From positions 3,122,001 through 3,186,000 of the forward strand of contig NZ_CP117516.1 in the NCBI RefSeq assembly GCF_028621955.1: 64,000 bases of DNA. The letters run 5' to 3'. The stretch comes from Erythrobacter sp. BLCC-B19 (GTDB lineage Bacteria > Pseudomonadota > Alphaproteobacteria > Sphingomonadales > Sphingomonadaceae). Within the stretch, counting starts at the first letter, position 1, and each line of letters opens with the position of its first letter. The translations under genes and the position numbers were made by a program. Positions 28,765 through 35,839 of the stretch are shown piece after piece. The notes under the pieces were generated by a model, which worked only from the letters and a program-made list of their open reading frames with translations, made no database searches and had not been told where the DNA came from.

Positions 28765-29253
28765 ATGAGCACCGTCACTCTCAGTATCGGCCCCAAGACC
28801 TACACCATCGCCTGCGCCGACGGGCAGGAAGCGCATATCCGCGCGCTCGGGGCGATGATCGCCGACAAATACGCCCAGCTCGGCTCTGCGCGCGCGCCGC
28901 TTGAGGCGCAGAACCTGCTGTTCGCCGGTCTGTTCCTCGCCGACGAGCTGGCCGAGGCGAGAAAGCGCCTGGCTGCCGAGCCCGAGCCGGCGGCACCTGC
29001 CGAACCTGATACGAGCGAAATTGATAGCCTGCGCGAGGCAGTGGCGCGGTTGGAAGCGGAACTCGCCGCAGTCCGGAGCGCTGCCGCCGCCGCGCCTGCC
29101 GCGGCAACTCCGCAATTCGACCTGTTCGGTAGCGGCACGCCTGCCGCCGCCTCCGAACCCGATGCCGAGGCGCTCGCTGAACAGCTTGAAGCCCTCGCCG
29201 CGCGGGCCGAAGCCAGCGCGGCTGCGCTTGAAGCGGCGCTCTCGAACGCCTAG
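28765..29253 (+). CDS. zapA: Cell division protein ZapA
   Basis: A 162-residue protein. The N-terminal 65 residues (TVTLSIGPKTYTIACADGQE, then helix NLLFAGLFLADEL) form the ZapA domain that bundles FtsZ filaments at midcell. The C-terminal part is an Ala/Glu-rich coiled coil with a longer linker than the roughly 110-residue E. coli protein. GAGG precedes ATG 28765. Its stop codon lies inside the predicted promoter of 6S RNA. Confidence 0.92.
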   Translation: MSTVTLSIGPKTYTIACADGQEAHIRALGAMIADKYAQLGSARAPLEAQNLLFAGLFLADELAEARKRLAAEPEPAAPAEPDTSEIDSLREAVARLEAELAAVRSAAAAAPAAATPQFDLFGSGTPAAASEPDAEALAEQLEALAARAEASAAALEAALSNA

Positions 29254-29256
29254 ATA
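29228..29256 (+). promoter_or_regulatory. Predicted promoter of 6S RNA
   Basis: TTGAAG (29228-29233) and TAGATA (29251-29256) are 17 bp apart. The implied start, about 29262-29264, coincides with the 5' end of the closing stem of 6S RNA. The -10 box contains the zapA stop codon TAG. Confidence 0.6.
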
Positions 29257-29262
29257 GAAGGC

Positions 29263-29437
29263 GGCGGGACTGCCCGGCACGAGCCGTTGAACATCCCTGA
29301 GGCTATAAGTAATCCAAATGGGAGTTGTCCCTGCCCTTGCCTGCCGGTTCGTCCGGAAGTCTTGGGTATACGGCGCCCACCTGACGTACCACGCGTCAGA
29401 GGATTTCGAGCGCAAACGACCCATGGTGGTTCCGCCA
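29263..29437 (+). ncRNA. ssrS: 6S RNA (regulator of sigma-70 RNA polymerase)
   Basis: The interval between zapA and fau is the classical place of 6S RNA in proteobacteria. The 5' end GGCGGGACTGCC (29263-29274) pairs over twelve positions, counting G-U pairs, with GGTGGTTCCGCC (29425-29436), giving a rod of about 174 nt. The central part (CATCCCTGAGGCTAT and GGAGTTGTCCCTG) can leave the internal bubble that mimics an open promoter. 6S RNA binds the housekeeping holoenzyme and lowers transcription in stationary phase. Ends are predicted from pairing, not measured. Confidence 0.87.
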
Positions 29438-29529
29438 CTTCATTTGTTTGGCCTCAAGCGCCGGCGCGCGCATCCGCGCGCTTGGCTTGCCTTCGGGGGC
29501 CCGGCCCCTGCGGGGCCACCCCTCCGGGC

Positions 29530-29660
29530 GGGCGGTCGCCCTTGCGGCCCTGCGAGCCGATTTGTCTTGCGCATCGCCTTCGCGATGCGATCCTCGCTAG
29601 ATGCGCAGCAGAGCTGCGCCCGCTGCGGACGGGCGGTCGCCCTTGCGGCCCTGCGGGCCG
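29530..29660. repeat. 30-bp direct repeat pair with central hairpin
   Basis: Two 30-base copies beginning GGGCGGTCGCCCTTGCGGCC (29530-29559 and 29631-29660) differ at one base and lie 101 bases apart. Between them is a perfect hairpin CGCATCGC-CTTC-GCGATGCG (29570-29589). The stretch 29438-29681 has no credible gene and lies between 6S RNA and fau. Confidence 0.7.
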
Positions 29661-29681
29661 TCGCCTACCGCTTATGGTGAA

Positions 29682-30260
29682 ATGACCGACACTACCAAGA
29701 CCGAACTCCGCCGCACCCTGCGCGCCGCGCGCCGCGCCCATGTCGAGGCACTGCCCGACTCCATCCGCGGCCTCTTGTTCCATCGCCCCCCTGCCCCGCT
29801 GCTCGCGCGGATCGGGGATGAGGCAGTGATCGGGCTCTATCATGCTGGCCCGTGGGAAGCCCCCGCGGGCGGTTATGCGCGGTTCTTCCATGAGGCAGGG
29901 CACACCCTCGCTCTGCCCCGCTTTGCCAGTCGGACCGCTCCGATGGCCTTTGCGCATCACACCGACCCCTATGCCGACAGCGACCTTGAGGTCGGCCCCT
30001 TCGGAATGCTCCAGCCCGGCGCCGAGGCACAGGCGCTGGTGCCCGATGTTCTGTTCGTGCCGCTGGTGGGGTTCACCGCGAGCGGCGAACGCCTGGGGCA
30101 AGGCGCCGGACATTATGACCGCTGGCTCGCGGAACATCCCCCGCAGCTTGCCGTTGGCCTCGCATGGGACGCGCAAGCTTGCGAGACCCTGCCGACCGAA
30201 CCCCACGACATTGCTCTCGATGCAATCGTCACCCCGACCCGGATCTATGGACACCTGTAA
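29682..30260 (+). CDS. fau: 5-formyltetrahydrofolate cyclo-ligase
   Basis: A 192-residue enzyme converting 5-formyl-THF to 5,10-methenyl-THF with ATP. Motifs are the basic N-terminus KTELRRTLRAARRAHV and the nucleotide/folate loop VPLVGFTASGERLGQGAGHYDRWLAE. The frame stays open upstream, but ATG 29682 starts the homologous part. Its stop overlaps the DUF2842 start as TAATG. The zapA-ssrS-fau order is widely conserved, and 6S RNA and fau are often one transcript. Confidence 0.93.
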   Translation: MTDTTKTELRRTLRAARRAHVEALPDSIRGLLFHRPPAPLLARIGDEAVIGLYHAGPWEAPAGGYARFFHEAGHTLALPRFASRTAPMAFAHHTDPYADSDLEVGPFGMLQPGAEAQALVPDVLFVPLVGFTASGERLGQGAGHYDRWLAEHPPQLAVGLAWDAQACETLPTEPHDIALDAIVTPTRIYGHL

Positions 30261-30484
30261 TGCGTGAGACCCCCACCTGGCGAATCCCACTGGGAATCTT
30301 CGCGCTGTTCGTGCTGCTGATCATCTATGGCGCGGTGATCGCGCGCTATGCCCCTTCCATCATCGGAAGCTGGTCGGGGGGCGCGCAGACGGTGGTCTAC
30401 GTGATCCTCGGCCTCGTCTGGCTGCTGCCGCTCAAGCGCTTCCTGATCTGGATGGAAACCGGGCGCTGGAGCCCGCCGGAATAA
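30260..30484 (+). CDS. DUF2842 membrane protein
   Basis: A 74-residue protein with two transmembrane helices (IFALFVLLIIYGAVIARYAP and TVVYVILGLVWLLPLKRFLI) and the DUF2842 ends PTWRIPLG and WMETGRWSPPE. The family is largely alphaproteobacterial and has no assigned function. It overlaps the fau stop by one base, so translation is coupled. Confidence 0.88.
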   Translation: MRETPTWRIPLGIFALFVLLIIYGAVIARYAPSIIGSWSGGAQTVVYVILGLVWLLPLKRFLIWMETGRWSPPE

Positions 30485-30502
30485 CGCCCGCGCGCTGCGG
30501 GC

Positions 30503-30530
30503 AAAAGAAAAGGCGGACCGAAGCCCGCCT
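30503..30530 (-). terminator. Rho-independent terminator of tRNA-Asp
   Basis: On the minus strand AGGCGG(GCTTCGGT)CCGCCT is followed by TTTTCTTTT. It lies 36 bases beyond the tRNA-Asp 3' end. On the plus strand the same stem could weakly end the fau-DUF2842 transcript. Confidence 0.8.
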
Positions 30531-30565
30531 TGCTTTCGCCTTTCGGCGCTTCCCTGAGGAACAAG

Positions 30566-30642
30566 TGGCGCGAGTGACGGGGCTCGAACCCGCGACCTCC
30601 GGCGTGACAGGCCGGCGCTCTAACCGACTGAGCTACACCCGC
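30566..30642 (-). tRNA. tRNA-Asp (anticodon GTC)
   Basis: A 77-nt cloverleaf on the minus strand: acceptor GCGGGTG with CACTCGC, discriminator G and encoded CCA. The anticodon stem CCGGC/GCCGG encloses loop CTGTCAC (GTC), and the T arm GCGGG-TTCGAGC-CCCGT is intact. Confidence 0.97.
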
Positions 30643-30760
30643 GCATCTTGTCCTTTCGAGCGTTTCGGCGATGCCGTCCCGCTCGTGGAGCAGCGCCATT
30701 AGGGCGGTCGGTTGAGGCTGTCAACGCCCTCATTCGACCCTTTGGCGCTTTATTTTCGCC

Positions 30761-32050
30761 CTAGTCCACCAGCAGCAATGCCGGGGTTTCAATCAACCGC
30801 TTCACGCCCTGAATGAAGCTCGCTGCATCATGCCCGTCGACCACGCGGTGATCGCAGGAAATCGAGATGTTCATCAGCTTGCGCTTGGCGATTCGCTCGC
30901 CCCCCATGCCGTCGGAAACGAACATGGGCCGCTCGACGATGCGGTTGGGGCCGATGATCGCGACCTCGGGCCGGTTGATCACCGGGGTGGTCGCAACACC
31001 GCCAAGCGGGCCGAGCGACGTCACGGTGAGGGTCGAACCCGAAAGCTCATCAGAGGTCGCCTTGCCGGTGCGGGCAGCCTCGGCGAGGCGTCCGATTTCG
31101 CGCGCGAGCTGCCACAGGTTCTTGGCCTGCGCATCGCGTATCACCGGAACCATCAATCCGGCGTCGGTCTGCGCCGCCATGCCGAGATGCACCGCGCCAT
31201 AACGGGTGACGACATTGGCCTCGTCGTCATAGCGCGCGTTGATCATCGGGAATTGCGGGATGACCTTGCAGATCGCGGTGATCAGCAGCGGCAGCATGGT
31301 GAGCTTGGGCCGGTCACCGCGCGCGGCGTTCAGTTGCGCGCGCAGTTCTTCGAGGTCGGTGACGTCGCATTCCTCGACATAGGTGAAGTGCGGGATGTGG
31401 CGCTTGGCCGCGGCCATGTTCTGGGCGATGCGTTTGCGCAGGCCGATCACCTTGATCGTCTCGTCCGCGCGGGCCTTGCCTGCCGCACCGAAGCCGCCGT
31501 TATAGGCAAGGAAGGCGTCGAGATCGGCATGGCGCACCCGACCATCGGCGGCGGGCTTCACCTGCGCCAGATCGATGCCGAGATCCTTCGCACGCTGGCG
31601 CACGGCGGGGCTGGCAAGGACCTTGGCCTCAGCCCGGTGTTCGGGCGCGGGCGACGGAGCGGGCGCTGCCGCAATCGCGTCCTCAGGGTCCGAGGCGTCG
31701 GGGGTCTCGACCTCGACCCGCTCCGCCACCTCTTCCGAGGTCGGCGCATCGGACATGTCGTCCTCGATCTGCTCGGCCGCGGCCTCGGCTTCCTCTTCGG
31801 TCACCTCGCCCTCGGTCTCGATCACCAGCAGCATGGCGCCGATCGCGACCACATCACCAACCTCGCCCGCGAGCGTCGTCACCACGCCCGACACCGGGCT
31901 CTCGATGTCGATCGTCGCCTTGTCGGTCATCACGTCGACGATGTGCTGGTCTTCCTCGACCCAGTCACCGACCTTGACGTGCCATTCGACGACTTCCGCC
32001 TCGGCCACGCCTTCGCCCACGTCGGGCATCTTGAAAATGAACTTGGCCAT
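30761..32050 (-). CDS. bkdB: Branched-chain 2-oxoacid dehydrogenase E2 (dihydrolipoyl acyltransferase)
   Basis: A 429-residue subunit forming the core of the branched-chain complex. A single lipoyl domain comes first (lipoylated Lys in VMTDKATIDIESP). A Pro/Ala/Glu linker, a peripheral-subunit-binding domain (LASPAVRQRAKDLGIDLAQV) and the catalytic domain ending ISCDHRVVDGHDAASFIQGVK follow. The DHRVVDG His/Asp pair transfers the acyl group to CoA. ATG 32050 is five bases past the E1-beta stop. Together with the two E1 genes it oxidises Leu, Ile and Val 2-oxoacids. No dihydrolipoamide dehydrogenase (E3) gene follows. Confidence 0.95.
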   Translation of the reverse strand: MAKFIFKMPDVGEGVAEAEVVEWHVKVGDWVEEDQHIVDVMTDKATIDIESPVSGVVTTLAGEVGDVVAIGAMLLVIETEGEVTEEEAEAAAEQIEDDMSDAPTSEEVAERVEVETPDASDPEDAIAAAPAPSPAPEHRAEAKVLASPAVRQRAKDLGIDLAQVKPAADGRVRHADLDAFLAYNGGFGAAGKARADETIKVIGLRKRIAQNMAAAKRHIPHFTYVEECDVTDLEELRAQLNAARGDRPKLTMLPLLITAICKVIPQFPMINARYDDEANVVTRYGAVHLGMAAQTDAGLMVPVIRDAQAKNLWQLAREIGRLAEAARTGKATSDELSGSTLTVTSLGPLGGVATTPVINRPEVAIIGPNRIVERPMFVSDGMGGERIAKRKLMNISISCDHRVVDGHDAASFIQGVKRLIETPALLLVD

Positions 32051-32055
32051 CGCGG

Positions 32056-33111
32056 TTACTCGCTCAAAAGCTTGTCGATCGCCTCGCCGATGCGGACGGG
32101 GCCGGGGAAATAGGCCCATTCGAGGCTGTGGGGATAGGGCGTGTCGAAACCGGTCACGCGTTCGACCGGGGCTTCGAGGTGGTAGAAGCAGCGTTCGGTG
32201 ACCAGCGCCGACAATTCCGCGCCGAAGCCGGAAGTGCGGGTCGCCTCGTGGACGATCAGGCAGCGCCCGGTCTTTTCCACCGAAGCCTCGATGGCCTTGA
32301 TGTCGAGCGGCACCAGCGTGCGCAGATCGAGGATTTCGGCATCGACCCCCTTCTCGCGGCACACCGCCTCGGCGACGTGAACCATCGTGCCATAGGCGAG
32401 CACGGTCAGCGCCTCGCCCTCGCGCACGGTGCGCGCCTTGCCGAGCGGGACCTTGTAGTAGCCCTCGGGCACGACCGAATCAGGGTGCTTCTTCCACGGC
32501 TCGACCGGCTTGTCGTAATAGCCCGAGAATGGCCCGTTATAGATGCGCTTGGGCTCGAAGAAGATCACCGGATCATTGTCTTCGATGGCCGCAATCAGCA
32601 GCCCCTTGGCATCGTGGGGCGTCGCCGGGATCACGGTCTTGAGGCCCGCCACATGGGTGAACAGCGCCTCGGGCGACTGGCTGTGGGTCTGGCCGCCGAA
32701 AATCCCGCCGCCGAAGGGCGAGCGCACCGTTATCGGCGCGACATAATCACCCGCAGACCGATACCGCAGGCGCGCGGCTTCCGAGATCAGCTGGTCAAGA
32801 CCGGGGTAGATATAGTCGGCAAACTGGATTTCCGGCACGGGACGCAGGCCGTAAGCCCCCATCCCCACCGCCACGCCGATGATCCCGCATTCGGAGATCG
32901 GCGTGTCGAACACGCGGTTCTTGCCATGCTTGGCCTGAAGCCCGGCGGTGGCGCGGAACACGCCGCCGAAATAGCCGACATCCTCGCCCATGATGATCAC
33001 ATCAGGATCGCGCGCCAGCATGATGTCGAGCGCTTCGTTGATCGCCTCGATCATGTTGAGGCGGCGTTCTTCGATCACGGGCTCGCCGACGGAAGGAATA
33101 AGATCGCTCAT
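32056..33111 (-). CDS. bkdA2: Branched-chain 2-oxoacid dehydrogenase E1, beta subunit
   Basis: A 351-residue transketolase-like subunit. Its blocks include NMIEAINEALDIMLARDPDVIIMGEDVGYFGGVFRAT-type N-terminus, FADYIYPGLDQLISEAARLRYRSAG, RSPFGGGIFGGQTHSQSPEA and RTLVPLDIKAIEASVEKTGRCLIVHEA. It pairs with the alpha subunit to decarboxylate 2-oxoacids and acylate the E2 lipoyl arm. ATG 33111 overlaps the alpha stop as ATGA, which indicates stoichiometric coupled translation. Confidence 0.95.
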   Translation of the reverse strand: MSDLIPSVGEPVIEERRLNMIEAINEALDIMLARDPDVIIMGEDVGYFGGVFRATAGLQAKHGKNRVFDTPISECGIIGVAVGMGAYGLRPVPEIQFADYIYPGLDQLISEAARLRYRSAGDYVAPITVRSPFGGGIFGGQTHSQSPEALFTHVAGLKTVIPATPHDAKGLLIAAIEDNDPVIFFEPKRIYNGPFSGYYDKPVEPWKKHPDSVVPEGYYKVPLGKARTVREGEALTVLAYGTMVHVAEAVCREKGVDAEILDLRTLVPLDIKAIEASVEKTGRCLIVHEATRTSGFGAELSALVTERCFYHLEAPVERVTGFDTPYPHSLEWAYFPGPVRIGEAIDKLLSE

Positions 33112-34403
33112 CCGAAAGGCCTTTCCGTGCCGAATTTGGCGATGCGTTCGCGGATCGCCTGTTCGGCCTGTTCCTCAAGGTGCCAGGGCAGCTCTTCGTA
33201 GACATCCTCGAACATGGTGTGGAACGGGTGATGCAGGCCGTGGCCGAGGATGCCGTTCTTCTCGGCCTCCTTGGTGGTGGCCTTGACCGTCTCGGCACAT
33301 TCGAGGTCCATCGCCGCGTGGCGTTCCTCGTCCCATTCGCCGATGGCAATGAGGTGCTTCTTGAGGCGCGTCACCGGATCGCCCAGCGGCCACTCCTCGC
33401 GCTCCTGCGCGGAGCGGTAGCCCGAAGGATCGTCCGAGGTAGAGTGCCCCTCGGCGCGGTAGGTGAAGTATTCGATCAGCGTCGGCCCATGATTGCCGCG
33501 TGCGCGGTTGGCGGCCCATTCGGCAGCGGCATAGCAAGCGAGCGCGTCATTGCCGTCGACCCGCAGGGCGGCGATGCCATAGCCCAGCCCGCGGGCGGCA
33601 AAGGTGGTGCGCTCGGCCCCGGCAAAGCCCGAGAAGCTCGAAATCGCCCACTGGTTGTTGACCACATTGAGGATCACCGGCGCGTTGTAGACGGCGGCGA
33701 AGGTGCAGGCCGAATGGAAGTCACCCTCTGCCGTGCTGCCCTCGCCAACCCAGCTTGCCGCGATCCGGCTGTCACCGCGCGCCGCGCTCGCCATCGCCCA
33801 GCCCACCGCTTGCGGGCACTGGGTGGCAAGGTTGCCGGAGATCGAGAAGAAGCTGTGCTCCCGGCTCGAATACATGATCGGCAGCTGGCGGCCCTTCAGC
33901 TTGTCGGCGCGGTTCGAGTAGATCTGGTTGATCATGTCGATCAGCGGATAGCCCCGCGCGATCAGGATGCCCTGCTGGCGATAGCTCGGGAACACCATGT
34001 CATCGCTGGCAAGCGCCATCGCGGGGGCGATCGAGGTCGCCTCCTCGCCGGTGCACTTCATGTAGAAGCTCGTCTTGCCCTGACGCTGGCCGCGGAACAT
34101 CCGTTCATCAAAGGCGCGCACCATCGCCATGTGGCCCAGCATCCGCCGCAGCGTTTCAGGATCGAGGCGAGGATCCCACGGGCCGTGGGCGAGGTTGTCG
34201 TCGCCCAGCACCCGCACCAGCCCATAGGCAAGGCCCGCCATCGTGCTGGGGTGGACGCCTTCATCCGGGCGCGGCTGGTCGCCGGGTTGACCGATGTCGA
34301 GATGCGAGAAATCGGCCTTGTCGCCGGGGCGATATTTCGGCTCGGGCACGTGAAGCGCAAGCCTTGCGCGGTTGGTCTCAGCCGGTTTCGCTGGATCGGC
34401 CAT
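33108..34403 (-). CDS. bkdA1: Branched-chain 2-oxoacid dehydrogenase E1, alpha subunit
   Basis: A 431-residue subunit binding thiamine diphosphate. The cofactor motif is WVGEGSTAEGDFHSACTFAAVYNAPVILNVVNNQWAIS; the phosphorylation-loop equivalent YRAEGHSTSDDPSGYR is present. The long N-terminal arm (KYRPGDKADFSHLDIGQPGDQPRPD) and MYSSREHSFFSISGNLATQ match the BkdA1 type rather than pyruvate dehydrogenase. It heads the bkdA1-bkdA2-bkdB operon, with a plausible promoter 64-92 bases upstream. Confidence 0.95.
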   Translation of the reverse strand: MADPAKPAETNRARLALHVPEPKYRPGDKADFSHLDIGQPGDQPRPDEGVHPSTMAGLAYGLVRVLGDDNLAHGPWDPRLDPETLRRMLGHMAMVRAFDERMFRGQRQGKTSFYMKCTGEEATSIAPAMALASDDMVFPSYRQQGILIARGYPLIDMINQIYSNRADKLKGRQLPIMYSSREHSFFSISGNLATQCPQAVGWAMASAARGDSRIAASWVGEGSTAEGDFHSACTFAAVYNAPVILNVVNNQWAISSFSGFAGAERTTFAARGLGYGIAALRVDGNDALACYAAAEWAANRARGNHGPTLIEYFTYRAEGHSTSDDPSGYRSAQEREEWPLGDPVTRLKKHLIAIGEWDEERHAAMDLECAETVKATTKEAEKNGILGHGLHHPFHTMFEDVYEELPWHLEEQAEQAIRERIAKFGTERPFG

Positions 34404-34466
34404 CTATCGCGCTCTCCCCTCGCCAGCACCCGCTGCAAGCAGGTGCAATCATTGCTCGCATACGTA

Positions 34467-34495
34467 TTTTTATTTCAGCGCCGGGAAGCGGTCAA
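34467..34495 (-). promoter_or_regulatory. Predicted promoter of the bkd operon
   Basis: On the minus strand TTGACC (34490-34495) and TAAAAA (34467-34472) are separated by 17 bp in an AT-rich patch upstream of bkdA1. No obvious operator palindrome or BkdR-like gene is next to it. Confidence 0.45.
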
Positions 34496-34515
34496 GCGTG
34501 GTGCGCAGGCGCGCG

Positions 34516-35496
34516 TCAGACCGCAACAGGTGCGCTGATCGGGGGGAGCGGCGCGTAATCATGCACCACGAAATCCTCGATGCGGTAGTCGAATATTGTT
34601 TCGGGGTGGCGGGTGATTTCGAGCCGTGGCTGCCCCTGCGGCTGGCGGGTGAGCTGTTCCTCGATCAGATGCGCGTGGTTGAGATAGAGGTGCACATCGC
34701 CCCCCATCCATACCAGCTCGCCCGGCTGCATCCCCACCTGCTGCGCAATCATGGCAGTAAGAAGTGCTGCCGACCACAGGTTGAACGGCAAGCCCAGCGC
34801 AACGTCGCAGCTGCGCTGGTAGAGCAGGCAGCCCAGACGGGCATCGCTCCCCTCGCCTGCGACATGGAACTGATAGGTCTTGTGGCACGGCGGCAAGGCC
34901 ATGCGGTCAAGCTCGGCGACGTTCCAGCCTTCAATGATATGGCGGCGGCTGCCGGGGCTGGTGCGCAGGGAATCGATCACCTGCGCGACCTGGTTGATCC
35001 CCTCGCCCTTTTCGTAGAGGCCATCGGGGCGATAGCGATAGGTCGGCCAGTTGACCCACTGCTTGCCATAGACCGGCCCGAGATCGCCCCAATTGGCGGC
35101 AAAGACCTCGTCCTCGGCGATTCGCTGAACGAAGTCGTCCAGACTGATCGGATCGCCCGTTTCGCGGACGTAGCGCGCGTGGGGCCACTCGTTCCAGATC
35201 TTGACACTTTGCAGCACCAGCGGCCGAATGTTGGTCTCGCCGGTGAGGAACCACAGCAGCTCGCGTGTGGCGGTCTTCCAGTAGACCCGCTTGGTGGTGA
35301 GCAAAGGCATCGCGCCGTCCGCCAGATCGAATCGCAGCATTGCCCCGCAGATCGAGCGCGTGCCGACCCCGGTGCGGTCGAGCCGCTCGCTCCCGGTCTC
35401 CCAGATGGTGCGCATCAGGTCGAGATATTGCTGTTCAGGATGCGGATTTGCCCCGCAAGACGAAGGGTCGGTTAGAGGAATCGCGCTGCTGGCCAT
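34516..35496 (-). CDS. thyA: Thymidylate synthase
   Basis: A 326-residue folate-dependent enzyme making dTMP from dUMP. The catalytic cysteine is in LPPCHKTYQFHVAG; dUMP-binding blocks are RTGVGTRSICGAMLRFDL, RELLWFLTGETNI, WGDLGPVYGKQWVNW and YQRSCDVALGLPFNLWSAALLTAMIAQQ. An Asx-rich N-terminal extension precedes the usual start of the fold; ATG 35496 is the best initiator. It is transcribed in the same direction as bkd but separated by a promoter-like gap. Confidence 0.96.
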   Translation of the reverse strand: MASSAIPLTDPSSCGANPHPEQQYLDLMRTIWETGSERLDRTGVGTRSICGAMLRFDLADGAMPLLTTKRVYWKTATRELLWFLTGETNIRPLVLQSVKIWNEWPHARYVRETGDPISLDDFVQRIAEDEVFAANWGDLGPVYGKQWVNWPTYRYRPDGLYEKGEGINQVAQVIDSLRTSPGSRRHIIEGWNVAELDRMALPPCHKTYQFHVAGEGSDARLGCLLYQRSCDVALGLPFNLWSAALLTAMIAQQVGMQPGELVWMGGDVHLYLNHAHLIEEQLTRQPQGQPRLEITRHPETIFDYRIEDFVVHDYAPLPPISAPVAV

Positions 35497-35608
35497 GCCT
35501 GCGACTATAAGCCGCAATTGCCCGCTTGCCACCCCGCGCATCGCCCCCTATAGGGCGCGCCTTGCCTCGATCCGCAGCACCCCTAGGGGTCAGCGGAGCC
35601 GACACGGT

Positions 35609-35685
35609 CGGGGAGTAGCTCAGCCTGGTAGAGCACTGTCTTCGGGAGGCAGGGGCCGGAGGTTCGAATCCTCTCTCCCCGACCA
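35609..35685 (+). tRNA. tRNA-Pro (anticodon CGG)
   Basis: A 77-nt cloverleaf: acceptor CGGGGAG pairs with CTCCCCG, with encoded ACCA. The anticodon stem CTGTC/GGCAG, with one G-U pair, encloses loop TTCGGGA (CGG). The T loop TTCGAAT is standard. Five T residues follow immediately. Confidence 0.97.
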
Positions 35686-35839
35686 TTTTTGCCTGATATG
35701 CAACGAGAATTGCCGGGTGAGCGGGATCACTTCCCCTCGCCCGAGGCCGTGTGCGGCCCGTGGGCACAGCGCGACCTTGTGCCGCTCGGATCACCGGCAT
35801 TGGTTCGGTTCGCGCAAGCGCTGCGTTACGCAGCGCCGA

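Noticed and set aside
34516..35541. Longer thyA starting at 35541
   Set aside because: The additional 15 residues are not needed for the fold, and no ribosome site precedes the distal start; ATG 35496 is preferred.
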